Shown in pieces: positions 51,051-60,255 of a stretch of 64,000 bases of DNA; within the stretch, counting starts at the first letter, position 1, and the number at the start of each line of letters is the position of its first letter. The notes below the pieces were generated by a model that saw only the letters and a program-made list of their open reading frames with translations, did not search any database and was not told the DNA's origin. The position numbers and the translations under genes were made by a program. Source of the DNA: Actinomycetota bacterium (lineage in GTDB: Bacteria; Actinomycetota; UBA4738; HRBIN12); contig BPGL01000003.1 of assembly GCA_026003015.1 (NCBI GenBank), positions 1-64,000 of the forward strand. The letters run 5' to 3'.

Positions 51051-51641
51051 GTGCGGCGCCCATGGCTCCTCGCCTCGATCGTCACGATCGCGCTCGCGGT
51101 CCAGGTGCCCGCGGCCGGGACCGAGCCAACGGTGAACCCGCGGGCCGCCGAGACCTACCGCCCCGATCTGTGGATCACCCTGTGCGGTCTGAGCACCGGC
51201 TGCACGATCAACCCGCCGCCCCACCCCTGGCGGGGCAACGACGTCTACAACCGGACCGGCGACCGCCAACGCTGGGCGGTGCGGATGCAGGACGGCGAGG
51301 GCGTGCGCTTCTGGCTCCGTTTGGAGAACGACGGCACGCAGCGCGACACCGTGATCGTCGACGGGTGCGCGGGCAACCGTCGCTTCGTCGTGAACGTGGT
51401 CGTCGTCGGCAAGGTCCGCCGGCCGGTGCACGGCTACGAGAAGATCACCGAGGCCTTCAAGGATGGCACGGCGACGTTCGACCTCGGCCCATCGTCGTCG
51501 GGCGATCGCGTCGTCCTCACCTTGAACATCATCGCGCCCACCACGGCCGAGGGCGTCACGTACCGCTGCCCGATCCACCTGACGTCGGTCGGCAACCCGA
51601 CGAGGCAGGACACGGTCGTCGCAGAGATGACCACGTACTGA
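51051..51641 (+). CDS. Secreted protein of unknown function between glcE and glcF
   Basis: A 196-residue protein with a signal peptide (RRPWLLASIVTIALAVQVPA) and a beta-rich mature part with four Cys (ITLCGLSTGCTINPPP, DGCAGNRRFVVNVVVV, YRCPIHLTS), likely two disulfides. GTG 51051 is preferred over GTG 51024/51033 because it is next to the signal peptide. It interrupts the glcDE-F series, 51 bases after glcE. Family not recognised; the fold resembles small extracellular beta-sandwiches. Confidence 0.6.
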   Translation: MRRPWLLASIVTIALAVQVPAAGTEPTVNPRAAETYRPDLWITLCGLSTGCTINPPPHPWRGNDVYNRTGDRQRWAVRMQDGEGVRFWLRLENDGTQRDTVIVDGCAGNRRFVVNVVVVGKVRRPVHGYEKITEAFKDGTATFDLGPSSSGDRVVLTLNIIAPTTAEGVTYRCPIHLTSVGNPTRQDTVVAEMTTY

Positions 51642-51719
51642 CGAGCCCACGACGGGACCCGTGCGGCGGTGGGGCCCCCGCCCGTCCGCACCTCGACGGG
51701 CCACCTCCGATCGCGGACG

Positions 51720-51725
51720 TAGGAT
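51720..51725 (+). promoter_or_regulatory. -10 element for a leaderless glcF transcript
   Basis: TAGGAT lies seven bases before GTG 51733. Confidence 0.45.
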
Positions 51726-51732
51726 CGGAAGC

Positions 51733-53057
51733 GTGAGCGAGCCCGACCGGGTCCTCGGCGCGGAGCTGCCCGCGGGAGCGGCGTTCGTCGGCACCCGACG
51801 GGGCACGGCGCCCGGCTGGGACCCCCGAGCGTGACGCGCCGGCCCCGGCCGATCTCGCGGCGTGCGTCGCGTGCGGCCTGTGCCTGCCGCACTGTCCGAC
51901 CTACCGCCTCACCGGCGACGAGACGGCGTCGCCGCGCGGACGGATCGCGGCGATGAGGGCGGTCGACGACGGGCTCGCCGAGGTGGACTCGGCGTTCGCA
52001 CGCTTCATGGACCACTGCCTCGTGTGCCGCGCCTGCGAGGACGTGTGCCCGTCGCACGTACCGTTCGGACGCCTGATGGAGGGGGCGCGCGCCCAGCTCG
52101 AGCCCCGCCGGAGCCCCACGGCCCGGCTCATCCGCTGGCTCGGCTTCCACTGGCTCCTTCCCCACCCCTCGCTGCTGCGGGCCGCGGCCCTCGTCCAGCC
52201 CGTCGTCCGCCTGGCGTTGCCCGCCCGGGTCCGCCGGCTCTTGCCCGGACGGACCTACCCGCTCGCGCGGCTCGCGACCGTGACCGAGCCGGCGCCCGGC
52301 GCGGCGCCCCGGGGCACGGTCGCCCTGCTCGCCGGCTGCGCCCAGGATCGATGGTTCCACCCCGTGAACCGCGCGACCGTCCGCGTGCTCTCGCGCAACG
52401 GTTGGCGCGTCGTCGTGCCCCGTGGACAGGCCTGCTGCGGCGCCCTCCCCGCTCACAACGGCCGCCTCCAGATCGCCCGGCGGCTCGCGCGCCGGACGCG
52501 CCACGCGTTCGCCGGCCAGTCGACGATCGTCGTGAACGCGGCCGGGTGCGCCGCGCACCTGCGCGCTTACCCCGAGCTCGACGGCGGGCCGCCCCTGCCG
52601 GTGCGCGAGCTCATGGCGTTCCTCGCCGAGGAAGGCCTCACGTCCGACCCCGGCCGGCTCGACGCGACGGTCGCCTACCACGATCCCTGCCACGCCCTGC
52701 GGGTCCTCGGGATCCGCGACGAGCCCCGAGCCGTGCTCGGCCGCATCCCGGGGCTCCGTCTCGTCGAGATCCCGGGCGGGGATCGCTGCTGCGGCGCCGC
52801 GGGGGTCTACAACGTGACGCAGCCCGCCCTCGCCGACGCCCCTGATGCGCGAGAAGGCCGAGGCCGTCGCCGCCACCGGCGCGTCGATCGTGGCGAGCGC
52901 GAACCCGGGGTGCTCGACGCAGCTCGCCGCAGGGCTGCGGTCGCTCGGGGCCGACCCCGAGGTCCGCCACCCGATCGAGCTGCTCGACCTCGCCTACCAG
53001 CGCGCGTCGTCGGCCGACGACGCGTCGAGCCCCGTACAGCCCTCCCCTGCGCCGTAG
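51733..53057 (+). CDS. glcF: GlcF-type iron-sulfur subunit with two frameshifts
   Basis: A protein of about 440 residues with two 4Fe-4S motifs (CVACGLCLPHCPTYR; CLVCRACEDVCPSHV) and two CCG domains (GQACCGALPAHNG; GDRCCGAAGVYNV then NPGCSTQLAAGL). It transfers electrons from the GlcD/GlcE flavins. An extra T near 51831 separates the first 33 residues, and one extra C in the run near 52840 separates the final 70 (LMREKAEAVAATGASIVASA). Leaderless start GTG 51733. The 3' end overlaps the convergent gene by 64 bases. Confidence 0.88.
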
Positions 53058-53500
53058 CGCACCGTGCCGCTCGGCGTGATCCGCAGCCAGAAGCACGCCT
53101 GCGGCCGTGCGGCCGCCGCGGCCGCCCAGCCCCGCGGCCCCACGTAGACGCTCACCTGCCCCGGGTCGACCGAGGGCTCGTCCGGCGCGAGGACGACGAG
53201 GTCCGGTGCGGCGGAGGCGATCGCGCGCCCGTCGGCCGCCGCGAGCGCGCCGTCGCGAGCGCGGATCGCCTCCGCCGCCTCCTGGGCTCGCCGGAGGGAG
53301 GCCTGCGCGTGCCCGACCGCGTCGCGAAGCCCCCGGTTCGCGACGATCGCGACGACGAGGACGACGGCGGTGAGCGCCATCGCACCGGCGACGATCCAGA
53401 AGCCGCGGTTCGACGGGGAGTCCGCGTGCCCCGGTGCGGCGTCGCCGTCGGAGGGCTCGGCTGGAACGCCGAGCGGCGAGCCGGGGTCCCGCGCGCTCAC
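52994..53500 (-). CDS. Single-pass membrane protein of unknown function
   Basis: A 168-residue protein: a hydrophilic Pro/Ser-rich N-terminus, one helix at about 35-55 (FWIVAGAMALTAVVLVVAIV), a short coiled segment (GHAQASLRRAQEAAEAIRAR) and an extracytoplasmic domain with two Cys (QACFWLRITPSGTVRYGAG). GTG 53500 overlaps the stop of the VWA gene by four bases, so it belongs to the coxD/coxE-like operon. Function unknown. Confidence 0.65.
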   Translation of the reverse strand: MSARDPGSPLGVPAEPSDGDAAPGHADSPSNRGFWIVAGAMALTAVVLVVAIVANRGLRDAVGHAQASLRRAQEAAEAIRARDGALAAADGRAIASAAPDLVVLAPDEPSVDPGQVSVYVGPRGWAAAAAARPQACFWLRITPSGTVRYGAGEGCTGLDASSADDARW

Positions 53501-54642
53501 CGCCCCACCGCCTCGGCCAGCTCCTCGAGGCTCGCGAGGTCGTGGCCGGACAGGAACACGTCGACGCTCGGGAGGGCCGCCGCCATCCCGCGTGCGAGCG
53601 GCTCGTAGCGCGGCGAGCCCTTGAGCGGGTTCGCCCACACCACCCGGTGGGCGAGCCGGCGCAGGCGCGCCATCTGCGCGCGCAGCAGCGCCGGGTCGCC
53701 GCGCTCCAGACCGTCGGAGCACAGCACGACGACCGCGCCGCGCAGGGCCGCCCGCTGGCTCCACCCCTCCAGCAGCTCCTTCAGGGACGCCCCGATCCGC
53801 GTGCCGCCCTCCCAGTCGGCCACGGCCCGGCCGATCTCGGCCAGCGCGCGGTCCGGATCGCGGCGACGGAGCAGCGGCGTCACCCGGGTGAGCCGCGTCC
53901 CGAAGCAGAACACCTCGACCCGACGGCCCGTCGCCATCGCGGCGAAGCCGAACTGGACGAGCGCGCGGGCGTAGGGCCCCATGGAGCCGCTCACGTCGAG
54001 CAGGAGCACGAGCGGACGCGCGCGAGCGCGGCGGATGCGCCACACGCGCTCGAGCGGCTCGCCACGGGTGCGCAGGGAACGCCGGAGCGTCGCGCGCAGA
54101 TCCCACCTCGGTCCGCGCGCGGACGGGCGCGTCCTGCGCGAACGCTCGAGCGGCACACGGACGCGCAGGCGACGGATCAGCCGGTCGACGCGCGCGCGCT
54201 CCTCGTCGGTCAGGTCCGCGAACGAGCGTTCGCGCAGCACCTCGATCGCGCTCGCGACCACGCGTGCGACGGCCGGGTCGCCAGCGCGCTCCCCCGGCGG
54301 CCGGGACTCCTCGCCGGTCGGCGCCCCCACGGCGGCACCACCCGGCCCGCCGGCGAGCTCCCGGCGGACCCGGTCGGGATCGGGCGCGGCGAGCCCCATC
54401 CCGCTCGCGCCCCGGTGCCAAGCGTCGAAGACCTCGTCGTAGACGGCGAGGTCCTCGGGTCGCGAGACGATCGCGAGGCGCCCCGCCCAGTAGAGGTCCT
54501 CCCGGTCGCCGATCCCGAGGACGGCGACCGCGCGGCAGAACGTGAGGATCCGGTCGGTGCCGACGACGAGCCCGCGGGCCCGCAGGCGGCGACCGAAGGC
54601 GACGAGCGCCTCGAGCGCTTCGGCGCCACCGGCCTCAGCCAT
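53497..54642 (-). CDS. coxE: CoxE-like von Willebrand factor A domain protein
   Basis: A 381-residue protein with a helical N-terminus and a VWA domain at about 215-380. The MIDAS motif is LLLDVSGSMGPYA, with WEGGTRIGASLKELL and VVVLCSDGLERGD. With MoxR/CoxD it helps insert or mature the molybdenum-site cofactor of carbon monoxide dehydrogenase-type hydroxylases. It overlaps the MoxR gene by eight bases. Confidence 0.9.
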   Translation of the reverse strand: MAEAGGAEALEALVAFGRRLRARGLVVGTDRILTFCRAVAVLGIGDREDLYWAGRLAIVSRPEDLAVYDEVFDAWHRGASGMGLAAPDPDRVRRELAGGPGGAAVGAPTGEESRPPGERAGDPAVARVVASAIEVLRERSFADLTDEERARVDRLIRRLRVRVPLERSRRTRPSARGPRWDLRATLRRSLRTRGEPLERVWRIRRARARPLVLLLDVSGSMGPYARALVQFGFAAMATGRRVEVFCFGTRLTRVTPLLRRRDPDRALAEIGRAVADWEGGTRIGASLKELLEGWSQRAALRGAVVVLCSDGLERGDPALLRAQMARLRRLAHRVVWANPLKGSPRYEPLARGMAAALPSVDVFLSGHDLASLEELAEAVGR

Positions 54643-55519
54643 CGCCCACGACCTCGGCGAGCCGCTCGACGACGAGCTCCCGGTCCTCGTGATCCTTGAT
54701 CACGGCGCCGAGGGTGTCGGCCGCCAGGGCCGGGGTCAGGCGAGCGGCGCCGAGGAAGGCGAGCGCGCTCGCCCAGTCGATCGTCTCGGCCACGCCCGGG
54801 GCCTTGGCCAGATCCAGACGGCGGAGGCGCTCGACCGCCGCGGCGACCTCGCGCGCGAGCCGCTCGGGAACCTGCGGCGCCCGGGCCCGCACGATCGCCA
54901 CCTCGCGGTCCAGGTCGGGGTGGTCGATCCAGTGGTACAGGCAGCGGCGCTTCAGCGCGTCGTGCAGCTCGCGCGTGCGGTTCGACGTCACGACGACCGC
55001 CGGCGGGCGCGCCGCGGCGACGCGGCCCACCTCGGGGATCGTCACCGCGAACTCCGAGAGGATCTCCAACAGGAACGCCTCGAACTCGTCGTCGGCGCGG
55101 TCGAGCTCGTCCACGAGGAGCACCGCCTGATCGCCGGAGCGGATCGCGGCGAGGAGTGGGCGCTCGACGAGGAAGGCCGGACCGAACAGGTCCTCGACGT
55201 GCCGCTCGGCCTCCGCCGCCTCCATCGCCCGAACGGCGATCAGCTGGCGCGCGTAGTCCCACTCGTACAGCGCCTGAGCCGCGTCGATCCCCTCGTAGCA
55301 CTGCAGGCGGATCAGCCGGCGGCCGAGGAGCTCCGCGAGCACCTTGGCCACCTCGGTCTTGCCGACGCCGGCCTCCCCCTCGAGCAGCAGCGGCTTGTCG
55401 AGCGACAGCGCCAGGAAGATCGCGGTGGCCAGACCTCGGTCCGCGAGGTAGCGGTGCGCCTCCAGGCGCCCCTGGAGGTCGTCGACCGAGGCGAAGGGAA
55501 GGCCGCTCACCGGGGTCAT
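54635..55519 (-). CDS. coxD: MoxR/CoxD-type AAA+ ATPase
   Basis: A 294-residue AAA+ protein: Walker A LLEGEAGVGKTEVAKVLAEL, Walker B VLLVDELDRADDEFEAFLLE, sensor 1 VVVTSNRTRELHDALKRRCL. CoxD is required for sulfuration or activation of the active site in CoxL. It is followed directly by the VWA partner and lies in the cluster with coxM/L/S, separated by a MscS gene. Confidence 0.9.
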   Translation of the reverse strand: MTPVSGLPFASVDDLQGRLEAHRYLADRGLATAIFLALSLDKPLLLEGEAGVGKTEVAKVLAELLGRRLIRLQCYEGIDAAQALYEWDYARQLIAVRAMEAAEAERHVEDLFGPAFLVERPLLAAIRSGDQAVLLVDELDRADDEFEAFLLEILSEFAVTIPEVGRVAAARPPAVVVTSNRTRELHDALKRRCLYHWIDHPDLDREVAIVRARAPQVPERLAREVAAAVERLRRLDLAKAPGVAETIDWASALAFLGAARLTPALAADTLGAVIKDHEDRELVVERLAEVVGDG

Positions 55520-55539
55520 CGTAGCGGGAGGGCTCGGCG

Positions 55540-56424
55540 CTACAGCCCTGCCTCCCCGGCGCGCTGGGCCAAGGACGGCGGGAGCGGCACGCGGACCCCT
55601 TCGCGGGCCAGGCGGGTCGAGATCAGCTCGCGCAGCCGGCGCTCGGCGTCCCAACGCTTCGCGGCGAGCGTCTCGGCGACGACGCGGACCACGATCGCGT
55701 AGTCGCCGAGCGTCTCGACCCCGAGCACGCTCGGTCGCTTCGTGAGCCACCCGTCGAGCAGCCCCGCCTCCTCGATCTCGTCGCACAGCCGCTCGAGGAT
55801 CTGGCGAACGCGCTCGACGTCCTCGTCGTAGGCGATCCGCACGTCGACGATCGCCCGACCCCACTCGCGAGAGCGGTTGGAGACCACCTGGATGTTGCCG
55901 TTGGGGATCACGTGGACCGTGCCGTCGAACGCCCGCAGCACCGTGATGCGCAGCGTGAGGTCCTCGACCTTGCCCGCGACCGGGTTCGCGGTCGTTTGGA
56001 TCTCGACGACGTCGTCGACCGCGAACTGGTTCTCGAGCAGGATGAAGAACCCGCTCAAGGCGTCCTTCACGATGCTTTGCGCGCCGAAGCCCAGCGCGAC
56101 CCCCGCCACGCCCGCCGAGGCCAGCAGCGGGGCCAGGTCGACGTTGAGCCGCCCGAGGACGAGGAGGACCGCGATCACCCAGATCGCGACCCGGAACCCC
56201 GTCGACAGCGCGCTCGCGAGCGTCGTCGCCCGCTGGAGGTTGCGCTCGCCCGTGAGGCTCGGCTGGTTCGACAGTCGGCGCCGGAACCGGCGGACCACGA
56301 GCCCCGAGACGACGTGGGCGAGGATCGCGACGAGCAGGATCGCGGCGATCCCCGGCCCCTCGTCGAGGAGCCACTCACCGAGGTCGCCGCGCGCCGACTG
56401 CGCGAGGGGGCTCACGCGGCCCAT
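55540..56424 (-). CDS. Small-conductance mechanosensitive channel, MscS family
   Basis: A 294-residue membrane protein with three predicted helices; the pore helix TM3 is in LLASAGVAGVALGFGAQSIV followed by KDALSGFFILLENQFAVDDV, then the beta domain (FDGTVHVIPNGNIQVVSNRS) and the cytoplasmic alpha-beta domain. It protects cells from hypo-osmotic shock. Its position inside a molybdenum hydroxylase cluster is unexpected and may be incidental. Confidence 0.92.
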   Translation of the reverse strand: MGRVSPLAQSARGDLGEWLLDEGPGIAAILLVAILAHVVSGLVVRRFRRRLSNQPSLTGERNLQRATTLASALSTGFRVAIWVIAVLLVLGRLNVDLAPLLASAGVAGVALGFGAQSIVKDALSGFFILLENQFAVDDVVEIQTTANPVAGKVEDLTLRITVLRAFDGTVHVIPNGNIQVVSNRSREWGRAIVDVRIAYDEDVERVRQILERLCDEIEEAGLLDGWLTKRPSVLGVETLGDYAIVVRVVAETLAAKRWDAERRLRELISTRLAREGVRVPLPPSLAQRAGEAGL

Positions 56425-56473
56425 CCAACACGAGGGCCGCGCGCCCCGTCAAAGACGCCCGCGCCGCCTCCGC

Positions 56474-57292
56474 TCAGGCGAGGACCTGTTCGAGGGCGCG
56501 ACGCACGAGGACCTTCGCGAGCTCCCGACGGTACTCGTCGCTCGCGAAGGCGTCGGCCGGCGGGGCCGTTCCCTCGTCGGCGCGGGCCGCGGCGGCCGCC
56601 GGGTCGGCGCCGCTCGCGATAGCCTCTTCGACCCCCGTCGCGCGCAAAGGCGTGAGCCCCATGTTCGTGAGACCGACGCGCACGCCCCCGTTCGCGCGCA
56701 CCGCGGCCACCCCGACGATCGCCCAGTCGATCGCACGGCGGTTGAACTTCAGGTAGGCCCACCCCCCGCTCGTGCGCGGGACCCGGATCTCGGTGAGCAC
56801 CTCGTCGGGGGCGAGCGCGGTCTCGAACAGCGAGGTGAAGAAGCCGCTCGCCGGGATCGTGCGCTCCCCCGAGGGCCCGCGCGCGACGAACTCCGCCTCG
56901 AGCGCGAGCAGCACGCTTGGCAGGTCGCCCGCGGGATCGCCGTGGGCGCAGGATCCGCCGATCGTCCCGACGTGACGCACCTGGGGATCGCCGACCACGC
57001 TCGCGGCGTGGGCGACGATCGGGCAGGCCTGTCGCAGGAGCTCCGACGTGGCGACGTCGTGGTGGCGCGTGAGCGCACCGATCGCCACCCGGTCCCCGTC
57101 CTCGCGGATGTAGGCCAGGTCGCGGAGCCGCCCGATATCGATCAGGGTCGACGGGCGCGCGAGGCGGAGCTTCATCGCGGGGAGCAGGGAGTGCCCCCCG
57201 GCCAGGAGCTTGCCCTCGGGGTCCTCGCGCAGGCGGGCGATCGCGTCGTCGACCGAGTCGGCACGCACGTAGTCGAACGGCGCCGGGATCAT
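56474..57292 (-). CDS. coxM: Molybdenum hydroxylase FAD-binding subunit (CoxM-like)
   Basis: A 272-residue flavin subunit: PAPFDYVRADSVDDAIARL, the FAD loops LLAGGHSLLPAMKLRLARP and VGTIGGSCAHGDPAGDLPSV, and the C-terminal CO-dehydrogenase flavoprotein domain (GWAYLKFNRRAIDWAIVGVA). It accepts electrons from the 2Fe-2S subunit. ATG 57292 overlaps the CoxL stop (ATGA). Confidence 0.94.
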   Translation of the reverse strand: MIPAPFDYVRADSVDDAIARLREDPEGKLLAGGHSLLPAMKLRLARPSTLIDIGRLRDLAYIREDGDRVAIGALTRHHDVATSELLRQACPIVAHAASVVGDPQVRHVGTIGGSCAHGDPAGDLPSVLLALEAEFVARGPSGERTIPASGFFTSLFETALAPDEVLTEIRVPRTSGGWAYLKFNRRAIDWAIVGVAAVRANGGVRVGLTNMGLTPLRATGVEEAIASGADPAAAAARADEGTAPPADAFASDEYRRELAKVLVRRALEQVLA

Positions 57293-59652
57293 GCTCGTTC
57301 TCCCTTCGCACGCTGGATGGCTCTCCAGACCTTCTCCGGTGTCGCCGGGCGCTCGATCTCGGTGACGCCGAGCGGGGACAGGGCGTCGACGATCGCGTTC
57401 AGCACCGCGGGCGGCGAAGCGATCGTCCCGGTCTCCCCGACCCCCTTGATCCCGAGCTCGTTCGTCGTGGAAGGCGTGACGTGGCTGCCCGTGATGATCG
57501 TCGGCGCCTCCGGAGGGCCCGGCAGGCCGTAGGCCTGCATCGAGGAGGTCACGAGGTTGCCCGACTCGTCGTACAACGCCTCCTCGTACAACGCCTCGGC
57601 GATCCCCTGCACGACCCCGCCGATCACCTGGCCCTCGACGAGCATCGGGTTGATCACCGTGCCCACGTCGTCGACCGCGACGTATCGCAGGACCCGGGTG
57701 GCACCGGTCTCGGTATCGACCTCGACCGCGCAGATGTGCGCCCCGTAGGGGAACACGAGGTTCTCGGGATCGAAGAACGACGAGGCCTCCAGGCCCGGCT
57801 CCACCCCGTCGGGCAGGTTGTGACCGGTCCAGGCCGAGAACGCGATCTGCGGGATCGTCCTGGCCTGATCCGGAGCTCCGCGCACCCGGAACGCGCCGTC
57901 GGACCACTCGAGGTCGTCCTCGGCGACCTCCAGCTCGTGGGCCGCGATCGCGCGAGCCTTCTCGCGGACGCGGCGGGCCGCCCGGTGCACGGCGGGGGTT
58001 CCGACGGCCGCGCCGCGACTGCCGTAGGTGTCCCATCCGCTCGGTGCGACGTCCGTGTCGCCGAACAGCACGTCGACGTCGTCGACCGCGATCCCCAGCT
58101 CATCGGCGACCACCTGCGCGTAGGCGGTCTCGCTCCCCTGGCCGTGCGGCGTCGTGCCGACGACGAGCACGACCTTGCCGGTGGGATGACAGCGCACCGT
58201 GGCTGCCTCCCAGCCTCCGCCGGCGTAGCGGAGCACGTTGCCGATCACCCGCGACGGGCCCCACCCGCAGTTCTCCAGGTAGGTCGACAGCCCGATCCCG
58301 ATCTGACGCACGTCGCCCCGCTCGCGCCTGGCCCGCTGCTCCTTGCGGAGCTGCTCGAGGTCGAACAGCTCGATCGCCTTGTCCAGCGTGGCGTGGTAGT
58401 CGCCCGAGTCGATCGTGAGCCCGCCGATCGAGGGGGTGGCCTCGGTGAAAGGAGGCATGAAGTTGATCCGACGGATCTCCACCGGGTCCTTCCCCACGCG
58501 CCGAGCGAGCGCGTCGATCGCGCGCTCGATCGCGTTCGTCGCCTCCGGGCGCCCGGCGCCGCGGTAGGCGTCGACCGGCGTGGTGTTCGTGAACACCCCC
58601 GTGAGCGTGACCTGGTAGGCCTCCCCGGTGTAGGCCCCGCAATACAGGAACGCACCGAGCACCGGGGTCCCCGGGGAGATGATGCGGAGGTAGGCCCCCA
58701 TGTTCGCGAGGATGTGCGCGCGGAAGCCCACGATCTTGCCCCGCTCGTCGGCGGCGAGCTCCATGCGCTGGACCTGGTCGCGCCCGTGGTGGGTCGCGAG
58801 GAAGTTCTCCGAGCGGGTCTCGGTCCACTTGATCGGTCGCCCGAGCCGGCGTGCGAGTTCGAGCGCGAGCGCTTCCTCCGGGTAGACCTGCAGCTTCGAC
58901 CCGAAGCCCCCGCCGACGCGCGGCGCGATGATCCGGAGCTTGGACTCCGAGATGCCCGTCGCGAGCGCCATCGCCGTGCGCACGACGTGGGGGACCTGGG
59001 TCGAGTCCCACATCGTGAACTGACCGGTGGCGATGTTCGGCTCGACGAGGATCGCGCGTGGCTCGATCGCGTTCGGCACCTGCCGCTGGATGCGGTACCG
59101 CTCCTCGATCCGGATCGGCGCCGAGGCGAACACCGCGTCGACGTCGCCGTTGGTGAGGCTCCACGTGAAGCTCTCGTTCGTCCCCAGGTCCTCGTGGACG
59201 AGGGGCGCTCCCTCGGCGAGGGCGGCCTCGACGTCGGTCACCGCCGGCAGCGGGTCGTAGTCGACCTGCACCGCCTCGGCGCCGTCCATCGCCGCCCCGC
59301 GCGACTCGGCCACGACGACCGCCACCCCGTCGCCCTGGTAGCGGGCGACGTCGGTCGCGAGCGGGTAGTGCGGAGGGTTCTTCAGGTCCTCCGTCACCGG
59401 CCACGCCATGAGCAGCGGGCCGGCCCAGCGGAAGTCCGACCCGGCGAAGGCGGCCACCACCCCGGGGACCGCGAGAGCCCTCGTCACGTCGACCCCGCGG
59501 ATCCTGGCGTGCGCGAACGGGCTGCGGACGACGGCCATCCACAGCATGCCCGGCACGCTCAGGTCGTCGGTGTACCGACCGCGACCGGTGAGCAGCTCGG
59601 GGTCCTCCTTGCGCAGGACCGACCGTCCAACGAACGTCTCCGTCGCCGCCAT
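57289..59652 (-). CDS. coxL: Molybdenum hydroxylase large subunit, CoxL form II-like
   Basis: A 787-residue molybdopterin cytosine dinucleotide protein with GRGRYTDDLSVPGMLWMAVV, GGGFGSKLQVYPEEALALEL and GVGETGTIASPPAVLNAIVD (catalytic Glu). The active-site loop reads AYRGAGRPEA, the form II signature, and lacks the AYxCSFR Cys loop of true form I CO dehydrogenases. The substrate may be CO at low efficiency or another aldehyde or heterocycle. It overlaps coxM by four bases and follows coxS by 12. Confidence 0.93.
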   Translation of the reverse strand: MAATETFVGRSVLRKEDPELLTGRGRYTDDLSVPGMLWMAVVRSPFAHARIRGVDVTRALAVPGVVAAFAGSDFRWAGPLLMAWPVTEDLKNPPHYPLATDVARYQGDGVAVVVAESRGAAMDGAEAVQVDYDPLPAVTDVEAALAEGAPLVHEDLGTNESFTWSLTNGDVDAVFASAPIRIEERYRIQRQVPNAIEPRAILVEPNIATGQFTMWDSTQVPHVVRTAMALATGISESKLRIIAPRVGGGFGSKLQVYPEEALALELARRLGRPIKWTETRSENFLATHHGRDQVQRMELAADERGKIVGFRAHILANMGAYLRIISPGTPVLGAFLYCGAYTGEAYQVTLTGVFTNTTPVDAYRGAGRPEATNAIERAIDALARRVGKDPVEIRRINFMPPFTEATPSIGGLTIDSGDYHATLDKAIELFDLEQLRKEQRARRERGDVRQIGIGLSTYLENCGWGPSRVIGNVLRYAGGGWEAATVRCHPTGKVVLVVGTTPHGQGSETAYAQVVADELGIAVDDVDVLFGDTDVAPSGWDTYGSRGAAVGTPAVHRAARRVREKARAIAAHELEVAEDDLEWSDGAFRVRGAPDQARTIPQIAFSAWTGHNLPDGVEPGLEASSFFDPENLVFPYGAHICAVEVDTETGATRVLRYVAVDDVGTVINPMLVEGQVIGGVVQGIAEALYEEALYDESGNLVTSSMQAYGLPGPPEAPTIITGSHVTPSTTNELGIKGVGETGTIASPPAVLNAIVDALSPLGVTEIERPATPEKVWRAIQRAKGERA

Positions 59653-59664
59653 CTGGCTCGCCTC

Positions 59665-60135
59665 CTAGACCCGAGCGCCGCTCGCCGCGGCGTCGAGGAC
59701 CGCCTTGACGATGTTCTGGTAGCCGGTACAGCGGCAGAGGTTGCCCTCGAGCCCCTCGCGCACCTCCTCCTCCGTCGGGTTGGGTCGCTCCCGCAGCAGG
59801 CTCGCCGCGGCCATCACCATGCCGGGCGTGCAGTACCCGCACTGCAGGGCGTGGTTGCGGCGGAACGCCTCCTGGAGGGGGTGCAGCTCGCCGTCGCGAG
59901 CGAGCGCCTCGATGGTCGTCACCTCGCGACCGTCGGCCTGCACGGCGAGCAGGGTGCACGACTTCACCGACTCGCCGTCCAGGTGCACCGTGCACGCGCC
60001 ACACGTCGACGTGTCGCAACCGACGTTCGTGCCCGTGAGCCCGAGGTGCTCACGCAGGAAGTACACGAGCAGGGTCCGCGGCTCGACGTCGGCCTCGCGC
60101 CGCTGCCCGTTCACGGTGAGGGAGATCCGTGTCAC
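59665..60135 (-). CDS. coxS: Molybdenum hydroxylase 2Fe-2S subunit (CoxS-like)
   Basis: A 156-residue protein with a plant-type ferredoxin domain ([16 protein letters not shown]) and the helical 2Fe-2S domain ([37 protein letters not shown]). GTG 60135 is chosen because GGAGGT lies five bases upstream and [10 protein letters not shown] is the usual start. It is the first gene of the coxS-L-M operon. Confidence 0.95.
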   Translation of the reverse strand: MTRISLTVNGQRREADVEPRTLLVYFLREHLGLTGTNVGCDTSTCGACTVHLDGESVKSCTLLAVQADGREVTTIEALARDGELHPLQEAFRRNHALQCGYCTPGMVMAAASLLRERPNPTEEEVREGLEGNLCRCTGYQNIVKAVLDAAASGARV

Positions 60136-60241
60136 GGACGACCTCCTTTCGGCCCGGCATGCGTCCCCGAGCCGGGCCACCCGGGACGGCGCAGGAGCGT
60201 AGTACGGAACGCCGGAGCGCGCGAATCGGCTCCTCGCGCCC

Positions 60242-60247
60242 TACGAT
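60242..60247 (+). promoter_or_regulatory. -10 element for a leaderless xdhC transcript
   Basis: TACGAT lies eight bases before ATG 60256. Confidence 0.45.
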
Positions 60248-60255
60248 GCGTCGTG

